From the NCBI RefSeq assembly GCF_003008425.1, contig NZ_PXOQ01000015.1, forward strand, positions 62,001-126,000: 64,000 nucleotides of DNA, written 5' to 3'. This document shows positions 1 through 7,428 of the stretch, one piece after another; within the stretch, counting starts at the first letter, position 1, and every line of letters starts with the position of its first letter. The notes beneath the pieces were generated by a model. That model was not told the origin of the DNA and did not search any database. It worked only from the letters and a program-made list of their open reading frames with translations. Both the position numbers and the translations under genes were made by a program. This stretch comes from Aurantibacter aestuarii (GTDB taxonomy: Bacteria; Bacteroidota; Bacteroidia; Flavobacteriales; Flavobacteriaceae).

Positions 1-543
1 CATATGGATCCCATTTATAGTCATTTTAGTGTTTTCTATAATGCGTAAAATATGTGGAATTTGATGAATAGAAATACCAAATTTACTGTCAATATGACCT
101 ACCGAGATATTGGTGTTGCCACCAGCCATAACATGAGGATTAATACGGATACAAACTGGCGTATTGGGGTGTTTGGTACCAAACTGCTCCAATATGGAAA
201 GATTATCTATGTTTATCTGTACCCCAAGTTGTGCAGCTGTTTCAATTTCATGCAAAGAGACTCCATTTGGTGTAAAAATAATTTCCTGAGCTTTAAAACC
301 AGCATGTAAACCTAGCTGTACTTCTTGTATAGAAACCGTATCTAAACCAGCTCCAAATGATTTCATAAGTTTTAATATACTTACATTAGATAATGCTTTC
401 ACAGCATAGTTTATTTTTAAAGATTTTACCGATTGAAATGCGCTTGTAAGGCGTTGGTATTGTTTTTCAATTAACGCAGCATCATAAACATATGTTGGAC
501 TCCCGTAAGTATTTGCTATTTCTAATAATTGACTGTAAGACAT
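1..543 (-). CDS. lysA: Diaminopimelate decarboxylase (partial, N-terminal part)
   Basis: This is the first 181 codons of a gene that runs off the left edge of the window. It begins at an ATG whose complement lies at 541-543. The translation opens with MSYSQLLEIANTYGSPTYVY and contains YAVKALSN, where the lysine is the PLP-binding residue of fold type III decarboxylases, followed by GAGLDTVS, INPHVMAGG and DSKFGIS. These match the N-terminal barrel of meso-diaminopimelate decarboxylase, the last step of lysine biosynthesis in the cytoplasm. The C-terminal half, with the catalytic Cys and the substrate-specificity residues, lies outside the window, so a related PLP carboxylase cannot be fully excluded. 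It diverges from sucC. Confidence 0.9.
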   Translation of the reverse strand, partial: MSYSQLLEIANTYGSPTYVYDAALIEKQYQRLTSAFQSVKSLKINYAVKALSNVSILKLMKSFGAGLDTVSIQEVQLGLHAGFKAQEIIFTPNGVSLHEIETAAQLGVQINIDNLSILEQFGTKHPNTPVCIRINPHVMAGGNTNISVGHIDSKFGISIHQIPHILRIIENTKMTINGIHM

Positions 544-681
544 AATTTTTTTTGTCAAAATTATCAGTTTTATATGTAAGCCAATGGGTTTATAGTAAAA
601 TTAGACATATTTATAACATATTGTTAATTATATAACAATTAAAACCTTTTCTTTTATTAAACTTATTTTAATAATTAAATA

Positions 682-713
682 TTAGGGTAAGTAAAACCGA
701 TTATTTACTTTTG
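682..713 (+). promoter_or_regulatory. Candidate Bacteroidota-type promoter for sucC
   Basis: A perfect -7 box TACTTTTG (706-713) fits the TAnnTTTG consensus of Flavobacteriaceae. The -33 box is weak (TTA at 682-684, 21-base spacer). It lies 61 bases before the sucC ATG, in the 230-base gap between the divergent lysA and sucC genes. Nothing else recognisable occupies that gap. Confidence 0.5.
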
Positions 714-773
714 TTTATCAAAATTTTTAGAGTTTTTTCGTTAAGAGAACACAACACATAAATCTATTTAAAG

Positions 774-1967
774 ATGAATTTACACGAGTATCAAGGAAAA
801 GAATTATTAAGCAGTTATGGTGTACGTATCCAAAGAGGTATTGTTGCTCAAAATGCTGATGAAGCAGTAACTGCAGCTAAAAAGTTAACCGAAGACACAG
901 GAACGGGTTGGCACGTTATTAAAGCACAGGTTCACGCAGGTGGACGTGGTAAAGGTGGCGGAGTTAAATTAGCTAAAAACCTTGATGAAGTTAAAACTAT
1001 TGCAGGTCAGATTATAGGTATGGATTTGGTAACACCTCAAACTTCTGCGGAAGGTAAGCGTGTACACCAGGTATTAGTTGCAGAAGATGTGTACTATCCT
1101 GGAGATAATGAGCCAGAAGAATATTATATGTCTGTATTACTAAATAGAGGTACAGGTCGTAATATGATTATGTATTCTACAGAAGGTGGAATGGATATCG
1201 AAACAGTTGCTGAAGAAACACCACATTTAATTTTTACAGAAGAAATAGATCCTTCAACAGGAATTTTACCTTTCCAAGCTAGAAAAATTGCTTTTAATTT
1301 AGGATTATCAGGTGTAGCATTTAAAGAAATGACCAAATTCGTAACGTCTTTATATACGGCTTATGTAAAATCAGATTCGTCTTTATTTGAAATTAATCCG
1401 GTTTTAAAAACAAGTGATGATAAAATCATGGCTGTAGATGCTAAAGTAACATTAGATGCGAATGCGTTATACAGACATAAAGATTTAGCAGAATTACGTG
1501 ACTTACGTGAAGAAAGCCCGATTGAAGTTGAAGCTGGAGCTTTAGGGTTAAACTATGTAGACCTAGACGGAAATGTTGGTTGTATGGTAAATGGAGCTGG
1601 TTTAGCTATGGCAACTATGGATTTAATTAAGCAAGCAGGTGGAGAGCCAGCAAACTTTTTAGATGTTGGTGGTACAGCAGATGCAAAACGTGTAGAAGAA
1701 GCATTCCGTATTATATTAAAAGATGATGGAGTAAAAGCGATCTTAATTAATATTTTTGGTGGTATTGTACGTTGTGACCGTGTGGCACAAGGTGTAGTAG
1801 ATGCTTATAAAAATATGGGAGACGCTATTAAAGTGCCAATTATTGTTCGTTTACAAGGAACAAACGCAGATATTGCAAAAGAGTTAATTGACAATTCTGG
1901 TTTAGATGTAATGTCGGCAACAGAGTTTCAAGAAGCAGCAGATAAAGTACAAGCGGTATTAGCTTAA
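774..1967 (+). CDS. sucC: Succinyl-CoA ligase (ADP-forming) beta subunit
   Basis: This is the beta subunit of succinyl-CoA synthetase, the TCA-cycle enzyme that couples succinyl-CoA cleavage to nucleoside triphosphate formation. At 397 residues it has full family length. It opens with MNLHEYQGKELL, carries the ATP-grasp glycine-rich segment HAGGRGKGGGVKLAKN (about residues 55-70) and FEINPV, and ends with the CoA-ligase domain containing GGTADAK and NIFGGIVRCD. The alpha subunit gene sucD is not adjacent, so the two are encoded apart here. A strong hairpin terminator follows, so the gene is probably transcribed alone. Confidence 0.97.
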   Translation: MNLHEYQGKELLSSYGVRIQRGIVAQNADEAVTAAKKLTEDTGTGWHVIKAQVHAGGRGKGGGVKLAKNLDEVKTIAGQIIGMDLVTPQTSAEGKRVHQVLVAEDVYYPGDNEPEEYYMSVLLNRGTGRNMIMYSTEGGMDIETVAEETPHLIFTEEIDPSTGILPFQARKIAFNLGLSGVAFKEMTKFVTSLYTAYVKSDSSLFEINPVLKTSDDKIMAVDAKVTLDANALYRHKDLAELRDLREESPIEVEAGALGLNYVDLDGNVGCMVNGAGLAMATMDLIKQAGGEPANFLDVGGTADAKRVEEAFRIILKDDGVKAILINIFGGIVRCDRVAQGVVDAYKNMGDAIKVPIIVRLQGTNADIAKELIDNSGLDVMSATEFQEAADKVQAVLA

Positions 1968-1990
1968 GCTTTTAATTTTATAATATAAAA

Positions 1991-2018
1991 AAGCAACCTT
2001 TTTGGGTTGCTTTTTTTG
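1991..2018 (+). terminator. Rho-independent terminator after sucC
   Basis: An 8-bp stem AAGCAACC / GGTTGCTT (1991-1998 with 2005-2012) and a six-base loop are followed by a run of T. The A-run on the left side means it could also serve the convergent DUF1456 gene. Confidence 0.85.
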
Positions 2019-2035
2019 TTTGTGAAATATAATTT

Positions 2036-2398
2036 CTAACTCTTTTTCTTTCCGTAGTTTTTAAATTCCGGTTTAAAAGGCTTTCCTTCTTTAGTTAAAT
2101 CTTCTGATTGATTTTTATATAAATTTTTGGCATTCGAACCTAAAGGTTGATCCGTTCTTTTAGGTTTTTCACCCTTTTTAGGCATTGGTCCTCTTAAATG
2201 AATAATTAGTCCATTTAAAAAATTACGTAAAATCTGATCGCCACATTCCACGTAGTTAGGATGATCTTCACGCTGAAATAAAGCATTTAATTCACTTTTA
2301 GAAACTCTAAAATCAACAAGTTTTAAAATATCAATAATGTCCTGATCTTTTAATTTATGTGCTACTCGTAATTTTTTAAAAATGTCATTATTTGTCAT
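2036..2398 (-). CDS. DUF1456 family protein (YehS-like)
   Basis: This is a 120-residue cytoplasmic protein with two short helical repeats, each near a xxDIxxIL / F-R-V pattern: NNDIFKKLRVAHKLKDQDII and DILKLVDFRVSKSELNALF. The FLNGLI segment (about residues 60-67) is typical of DUF1456/YehS. The C-terminus is a basic, low-complexity tail rich in Lys and Pro. It is a little shorter than E. coli YehS (about 156 residues), mainly in this tail. The molecular function of the family is unknown. It stands alone, convergent with sucC. Confidence 0.8.
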   Translation of the reverse strand: MTNNDIFKKLRVAHKLKDQDIIDILKLVDFRVSKSELNALFQREDHPNYVECGDQILRNFLNGLIIHLRGPMPKKGEKPKRTDQPLGSNAKNLYKNQSEDLTKEGKPFKPEFKNYGKKKS

Positions 2399-2430
2399 AA
2401 CGGTAAAGATAAATAAATTTCAATTTTATA

Positions 2431-2490
2431 GGTTCTCGATACCTTTTAATTTTCCGCTATCGCTTCAAATTAAAACACTCGAACTGACAT
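2431..2490. repeat. Candidate dispersed palindromic element between uvrB and the DUF1456 gene
   Basis: The segment starts GGTTCTCGATAC and ends CACTCGAACTGACA. It encloses a 9-bp stem TTTTAATTT (2444-2452) / AAATTAAAA (2467-2475) around a C/G-richer loop. The outer TCGA-containing ends are an imperfect inverted pair. I believe similar short elements recur between genes in flavobacterial genomes, but no second copy is obvious in this window, so the repeat status is inferred. Confidence 0.35.
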
Positions 2491-2544
2491 CAAATTTAAT
2501 TTCAGCATAAATAACCAACAACCAAAAACTAACGTCAATCACAT

Positions 2545-4548
2545 CTATGATTTTAAGCTCTCAAGTTTTTCCTGATAGCCTTTAATCTTATCTCGTAGTT
2601 GTGCAGCCACCATAAAATCTAGTGCTTTTGCAGCTTTCTCCATTTCTTTTCGGTTTTCACGAATTTTCTTCTCTAATTCAGGCTTACTTAGATATTCGCT
2701 TTCCGGTTCTGCAGCTTTTAATGCCTCTAATTCGTAATGACCTGTACTTACAGAGTTTTTAGACAAAACACTGTCCAAGCTCTTATTAAGTGCCATAGGA
2801 ATTAAGTTATGCTCTGTATTGTATTTGATTTGTTTTTCTCTTCTGTACTCAGTCTCATCTATGGTTTTTTGCATACTGTTGGTAATCTTATCGGCATACA
2901 TAATAGCTTTACCATTTAGGTTTCTTGCTGCACGTCCAACGGTTTGAGTAAGGGAACGATTGCTACGTAAAAAACCTTCTTTATCGGCATCTAAAATGGC
3001 AACTAAGGATACTTCCGGTAAATCCAAACCTTCACGCAATAAGTTAACACCAACTAAGACATCATAAATTCCTTTTCGTAAATCCTGCATAATTTGTACA
3101 CGCTCTAAAGTATCTACATCACTGTGAATATAGTTTACACGGATATTTATTCGGCTTAAGTATTTGGTTAATTCTTCTGCCATACGTTTGGTAAGTGTAG
3201 TGACTAAAATACGTTCGTCTTTTTCAATGCGTTGCTGCATTTCTTCAATTAAATCATCTATCTGATTTAAACTTGGGCGTACTTCAATGACCGGATCTAA
3301 TAAGCCAGTAGGACGAATAACCTGCTCAACATAAACTCCATCGGTTTTTTCCAGCTCATAATCTGCAGGCGTTGCAGAAACATATATCACTTGATTTTGT
3401 AAAGCTTCAAACTCTTCAAATTTTAAAGGTCTGTTATCCATAGCAGCGGGTAATCGAAATCCATAATCCACAAGATTAACCTTACGACTATAATCTCCAC
3501 CATACATGGCATGAACTTGAGAAACGGTAACGTGACTTTCGTCCACCACCATTAAATAATCGTCAGGGAAATAATCTAATAAACAGAATGGTCTTGTCCC
3601 TGGTTGTCTACCATCTAAATATCTCGAATAATTTTCAATACCAGAACAATAGCCTAATTCACGAATCATTTCTAAATCAAACTCGGTACGTTCTTTTAAA
3701 CGTTTCGCTTCAAGATGTTTACCAATGTCTTTAAAATAATCATGTTGTTTGACTAAGTCATCCTGAATTTCTCTAATAGCACCTTTTAAGATGTCTGGAG
3801 AAGTTACAAACATATTTGCCGGATAGATATTCAAACGGTCATATTCTTCTATAACTTCATTGGTTTGAACGTCAAACTGTTCTATCATTTCAATTTCGTC
3901 TCCAAAAAAATGAATCCTAAAAGCATCATCTGCATAACTCGGGAACACATCTATAGTATCACCTTTTATTCTGAAATTACCATGTTTAAAATCGGCTTCT
4001 GTTCTAGAATAAAGACTTTGCACTAGGTTATGTAATAATTGGGTTCTAGAAATTTCCTGATCTCGTTCTATAGAAATTACATTTTTTTGAAATTCTATCG
4101 GGTTACCTATACCATATAAACATGACACTGAAGCCACCACAATAACATCGCGACGACCAGAAAGTAGGGAAGATGTAGTGCTTAAACGAAGCTTTTCAAT
4201 TTCTTCATTTATACTTAAATCTTTTTCAATATAAACTCCAGAACTAGGTATAAAGGCTTCGGGCTGATAATAGTCGTAATAACTTACAAAATACTCGACT
4301 GCATTATCTGGAAAAAACTGTTTAAACTCACTGTACAGTTGAGCGGCTAAAGTTTTATTATGAGCTAAAACCAATGTGGGCTTTTGCACTTTTTCAATAA
4401 CATTAGCTATCGTAAATGTTTTTCCAGAACCTGTAACGCCTAAAAGTGTTTGATATTTTTCTTTTTGATTTATACCATCCACCAATTGTTTTATGGCATT
4501 GGGCTGGTCTCCGGTTGGTTTAAATTCTGATTTTACAGTAAATTTCAT
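2545..4548 (-). CDS. uvrB: UvrABC system protein B
   Basis: UvrB is the damage-verification helicase of nucleotide excision repair and works with UvrA and UvrC. The 667-residue product has full length. It carries Walker A GVTGSGKT (residues 37-44), the damage-probing beta-hairpin segment YYDYYQPEAF (about 91-100), the DEAD-like box VVDESHVT, the helicase segments VSATPADYE, LRKGIYDVLVGVNLLREGLD and QTVGRAARN, and a C-terminal UVR domain (about 632-667) that contacts UvrC. No uvrA or uvrC lies nearby, and the gene seems to be transcribed on its own. No residue needed for activity is visibly missing. Confidence 0.98.
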   Translation of the reverse strand: MKFTVKSEFKPTGDQPNAIKQLVDGINQKEKYQTLLGVTGSGKTFTIANVIEKVQKPTLVLAHNKTLAAQLYSEFKQFFPDNAVEYFVSYYDYYQPEAFIPSSGVYIEKDLSINEEIEKLRLSTTSSLLSGRRDVIVVASVSCLYGIGNPIEFQKNVISIERDQEISRTQLLHNLVQSLYSRTEADFKHGNFRIKGDTIDVFPSYADDAFRIHFFGDEIEMIEQFDVQTNEVIEEYDRLNIYPANMFVTSPDILKGAIREIQDDLVKQHDYFKDIGKHLEAKRLKERTEFDLEMIRELGYCSGIENYSRYLDGRQPGTRPFCLLDYFPDDYLMVVDESHVTVSQVHAMYGGDYSRKVNLVDYGFRLPAAMDNRPLKFEEFEALQNQVIYVSATPADYELEKTDGVYVEQVIRPTGLLDPVIEVRPSLNQIDDLIEEMQQRIEKDERILVTTLTKRMAEELTKYLSRINIRVNYIHSDVDTLERVQIMQDLRKGIYDVLVGVNLLREGLDLPEVSLVAILDADKEGFLRSNRSLTQTVGRAARNLNGKAIMYADKITNSMQKTIDETEYRREKQIKYNTEHNLIPMALNKSLDSVLSKNSVSTGHYELEALKAAEPESEYLSKPELEKKIRENRKEMEKAAKALDFMVAAQLRDKIKGYQEKLESLKS

Positions 4549-4632
4549 GTAGGCAGTAAATTATATGCTAATTTACAGAATATATGAATGCTAAATTCTT
4601 GTAGAATTGTTAAGGTATTAGAGAAATATAAA

Positions 4633-5214
4633 TTATTGCGCCTCTTTTTCTAAAGGAATACTAAAACCGATAGTTGCAGCACCATTGGCAACATCAATAT
4701 TTGTATAGATTAGATATTTTATGGCAAGTTCAAAATTATGTCTTTTTCCTAAAGCTAACCCTAGAGAAACAGGGATATGTAAAAAAGCACCATTTTTATT
4801 TACGTTTTCAAATTGATTTACAGTTTCTACACTTCCAAATGAAAGTCCTATTCCAGATTCTATAAAAGGAGCTACATAAGGAATTGGTAAAACCAACCTA
4901 AATTTTCCACCAGTAAAAAATGCGGACATATTTATCCTAGATGCAGGAAAGGCAGGGTTGAAAAATTCTTTATCATCATCAAAATTGGTAGAAATATAAC
5001 CTACATATGGTCTTATACCAAACCACCTAGAAATACCTATGACATATTCTCCTTGTACAAATAACCCGTTGGCTGTTGTTGGTACATCTTCATAAAGAGA
5101 AAAGGTATTTCCATATCCTAAATTTATATCTATAAACTTTCCCTCATTAGGTTGAGCTTGACTAAATTGAACTACTGTGAAAAGGAAAATGACAAAAAGA
5201 ATAGCTGACTTCAT
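4633..5214 (-). CDS. Secreted outer-membrane beta-barrel-like protein, function unknown
   Basis: This 193-residue protein has a clear signal peptide (MKSAILFVIFLFTVVQFSQA, cleavage near QA-QP). The remainder alternates aromatic and glycine residues in short strands, for example INLGYGNTF, GIRPYVGYI, FTGGKFRLVLP and SGIGLSFG, as in small 8-stranded outer-membrane barrels. It resembles the outer membrane beta-barrel families common in Flavobacteriaceae. No ligand or function can be read from it. A CAAATATA box (5234-5241), a TATATTTG -7 element read on the minus strand, lies just upstream and may be its promoter. Confidence 0.65.
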   Translation of the reverse strand: MKSAILFVIFLFTVVQFSQAQPNEGKFIDINLGYGNTFSLYEDVPTTANGLFVQGEYVIGISRWFGIRPYVGYISTNFDDDKEFFNPAFPASRINMSAFFTGGKFRLVLPIPYVAPFIESGIGLSFGSVETVNQFENVNKNGAFLHIPVSLGLALGKRHNFELAIKYLIYTNIDVANGAATIGFSIPLEKEAQ

Positions 5215-5286
5215 ACGTTTTAAAATAAAAAAGCAAATATAAAAAGTTTATAATTTTAACGCTTTAATAAAAAATAAGATTGTTTG

Positions 5287-5964
5287 TTAAATTTTCACAT
5301 AATAATTCAAAACCACAAAATAACGTTGTCTGCTAGGTTGAATTAAAATTCCGTCGGTTCTGTAATCCAGACCTAATTCTATTTTATTAGAACTTTTAAA
5401 ATTATAGCCTATGGTTGGTGTGGCTCGAAATTCTAAATCTTGAGTGTCTTCTTCTAAAATGAAAAGACTTTCAAAACCTATTTTAATGTAGAATTCTTTT
5501 GGGTTTATGACGTTACCACTTAATGGTTTATTATAAGTGAAGCGATACCTAAAACGATAACTGTCTGGAGTGTTTGGAGCAAATGTCTGATCTGCAGCAA
5601 AGCGGTGAGCAAGCTGAAAACTATAATAATCTATGACCATATTAAACTGCTGAATACTCCTTTTTTCAATAACAGTACCAAACCGAAATTGAAAACCTGC
5701 CGATAACTGATTACTTAAGCCAACTTTTTTAGAGCCAATAAAAGCAGCATCAGTATGGATGTAGTCTAAACCGGTTTTTTTTTCTAGACCAGAGTTATCA
5801 TAAAAGAAAAGTCTGTTTTCAATTTTTGAAGTTAATTGCCAGTCTTTTTTCAACTCTTTAGAAATGGTTAGCGCAGGTAAGGTACCCCCTTGTAAACGCT
5901 CTTGTGAAATGAGTTGACCAATAGATAAACTTATAAATAATATATATAGTAAAAAGCTTTTCAT
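5287..5964 (-). CDS. DUF2490-type outer-membrane protein
   Basis: A 225-residue exported protein. I place the start at the internal ATG (complement 5962-5964) because it gives a proper signal peptide (MKSFLLYILFISLSIGQLIS) and begins one base after the stop of the upstream gene. A longer reading frame to 6027 exists but would overlap that gene and bury the signal. The mature part is beta-rich, with features of DUF2490 barrels: SKIENRLFFYDN, FRFRYRFTYNKPL and GLDYRTDG, ending in an aromatic-rich strand (RYFVVLNYYVKI). The likely location is the outer membrane. Its role is unknown, and it forms a two-gene operon with the PepSY-like gene. Confidence 0.7.
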   Translation of the reverse strand: MKSFLLYILFISLSIGQLISQERLQGGTLPALTISKELKKDWQLTSKIENRLFFYDNSGLEKKTGLDYIHTDAAFIGSKKVGLSNQLSAGFQFRFGTVIEKRSIQQFNMVIDYYSFQLAHRFAADQTFAPNTPDSYRFRYRFTYNKPLSGNVINPKEFYIKIGFESLFILEEDTQDLEFRATPTIGYNFKSSNKIELGLDYRTDGILIQPSRQRYFVVLNYYVKI

Positions 5965-5965
5965 T

Positions 5966-6532
5966 TTAAAACTGCAAAAATAATTGGTTCTGTTCTTTGA
6001 GTTGTTGCATTGAAACTTTTTCGCCATTAGAATTTATTAAAATCTCATACCGATTTTTAGAAGTCTCTGTTTTTCCTAAAATAATTAACTCTAAAAAACA
6101 GTCCTTGGGAACCGTATTTGTTTCAAAAAACAATTGGAGTTGTTCGGGATGATATTTGCGAAAATGAAGCTGTGTTTTTAAGATTCTAAAGTTACTAAAC
6201 TCTTCTCCTAAAGTTTGTTTAATTTTAGTTTCTAATTGTTTTTCTAGTTGTTTAAATCTTATTTGAACTTCAACATCTTCAAGAGTACCATCGGTCGAAA
6301 ACTCTACACTAATATGTTTTTTAAACTCACAAAATTTAGCTTCAAAGCTGGAATGATTTTGATTTTTTTCAAAATACCATTTTAGACGTTTGGCTTTAAA
6401 ATGTTTTTTAATAAAATGTTGTGCGTTTTCTGGGACAGAATCTGCAGGGATGCGTTTTTCTACTTCTATTTTGGTTTGTGCTATACCACTTGTTGTGAAA
6501 AGAATTAAAGCGATGAACAAAACAGACTTCAT
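5966..6532 (-). CDS. Secreted PepSY-like protein, function uncertain
   Basis: A 188-residue protein with a signal peptide (MKSVLFIALILFTTSGIAQ). The next part (about residues 30-110) reads IPADSVPENAQHFIKKHF, then FEAKFCEFKKHISVEFSTDG. It resembles the periplasmic PepSY-like putative beta-lactamase-inhibitor fold of Bacteroidota: one helix packed on a sheet, with a charged helix and strand repeat. A second half-repeat seems to follow (residues 95-185). It leads an operon with the DUF2490 gene. A CAAATATA box (6561-6568, TATATTTG on the minus strand) is a plausible promoter element overlapping the divergent csaA leader. Family assignment is by pattern only. Confidence 0.5.
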   Translation of the reverse strand: MKSVLFIALILFTTSGIAQTKIEVEKRIPADSVPENAQHFIKKHFKAKRLKWYFEKNQNHSSFEAKFCEFKKHISVEFSTDGTLEDVEVQIRFKQLEKQLETKIKQTLGEEFSNFRILKTQLHFRKYHPEQLQLFFETNTVPKDCFLELIILGKTETSKNRYEILINSNGEKVSMQQLKEQNQLFLQF

Positions 6533-6576
6533 ATTATGGAAATTATTATATTTAGTTGTACAAATATAAAAGGTTC

Positions 6577-6912
6577 ATGAAAACTTCTATAACATTTGAA
6601 GACTTTAAAAAAGTAGATATTCGTGTGGGTACAGTGGTAAAAGTTGAAAAATTTGAAAAGGCTAAAAAGCCAGCTTTTCAAATTTATGTAGATTTTGGAA
6701 CTCTTGGGGTATTAAAGACATCTGCTCAATTAACTGTTCTATATAAGGAAGACGATTTATTACACCAACAGGTTTTGGCGGTTGTTAATTTTCCTAAAAA
6801 GCAAATAGCAAATTTTATGAGTGAGTGCTTAATTCTAGGAGCTGTTAATGGTGCTGAGGTGACTATTTTAAATCCTGAGTTTAAAGTTCCAAACGGAACA
6901 GTAGTGTCATAA
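6577..6912 (+). CDS. csaA: CsaA-like tRNA-binding domain protein
   Basis: A 111-residue single-domain OB-fold protein, exactly the usual CsaA length when started at the ATG at 6577. An upstream ATG at 6556 would add seven residues that relatives lack and would run through the divergent promoter region. The motifs ITFEDFKKVDIRVGTV, KTSAQLT and LGAVNG are diagnostic of the EMAP/CsaA tRNA-binding family. CsaA homodimers bind tRNA and have been reported to have chaperone and secretion-related activity in Bacillus. The gene is monocistronic, closed by a symmetric terminator shared with the convergent PUR gene. Confidence 0.9.
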   Translation: MKTSITFEDFKKVDIRVGTVVKVEKFEKAKKPAFQIYVDFGTLGVLKTSAQLTVLYKEDDLLHQQVLAVVNFPKKQIANFMSECLILGAVNGAEVTILNPEFKVPNGTVVS

Positions 6913-6945
6913 AAAAAGCGTTTCAGTTTAAATTGAAACGCTTTT
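6913..6945. terminator. Bidirectional terminator between csaA and the PUR gene
   Basis: A 12-bp stem AAAAGCGTTTCA / TGAAACGCTTTT has an 8-base loop. A-runs and T-runs on both sides let it work for both convergent genes. Confidence 0.8.
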
Positions 6946-6965
6946 GAAGTTATAATGGTTTAGAA

Positions 6966-7352
6966 TTAGATGTCGTCAAAATCTACATCTGTAAATCGGC
7001 TTGTTGTAGTGTTTGCTGAGGTAGTTGCTTCAGGACTATCCACATCAGATTCTTTTTTGTAATCTTTTTGATGTCTTTCACTAATCACTTCATCTCCTTT
7101 TTCAGAAATAACGTAGTCAGTCATTTCTTTTAAAATTTCATTAAACTCAGTGAAATCTTCTTTGTATAAATAGATTTTATGCTTTTTATAATGAAATGAA
7201 CCATCGTCATTAGTAAATTTTTTACTTTCAGTAATGGTTAAATAATAATCACCAGCTTTTGTGGCTCTCACATCAAAAAAATAAGTACGTCTTCCTGCAC
7301 GTAATACTTTTGAATAAATTTCCTCTTTCTCCATCATCTCATGGTTACTCAT
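6966..7352 (-). CDS. PUR-alpha-like DNA/RNA-binding protein (DUF3276)
   Basis: A 128-residue protein. The first ~95 residues fit the bacterial PUR domain: EIYSKVLRAGRRTYFFDVRATKAG, then YYLTITESKK, then HKIYLYKEDF. Such a module dimerises and binds single-stranded nucleic acid in related structures. The last 30 residues are a Ser/Thr/Asp-rich disordered tail. An ATG five codons in (MMEKEEIY) is an alternative start. It is conserved across Bacteroidota, but its in vivo targets are not known. It lies downstream of, and on the same strand as, the ABC exporter gene. Confidence 0.85.
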   Translation of the reverse strand: MSNHEMMEKEEIYSKVLRAGRRTYFFDVRATKAGDYYLTITESKKFTNDDGSFHYKKHKIYLYKEDFTEFNEILKEMTDYVISEKGDEVISERHQKDYKKESDVDSPEATTSANTTTSRFTDVDFDDI

Positions 7353-7428
7353 CGTAAAAATTGTTTTATAAGTTTAATCAAAAATCTAAAAAAAAAATAC
7401 AGTAAACAATAATTTCCTTGAAAATCGA

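Noticed and set aside
52-309. Plus-strand open frame of 85 codons
   Set aside because: It lies opposite the clearly homologous lysA frame and shows no family features, so it is an antisense shadow.
5965-6027. N-terminal extension of the DUF2490 gene
   Set aside because: It would overlap the upstream gene and put 21 polar residues before a perfect signal peptide; the internal ATG is preferred.
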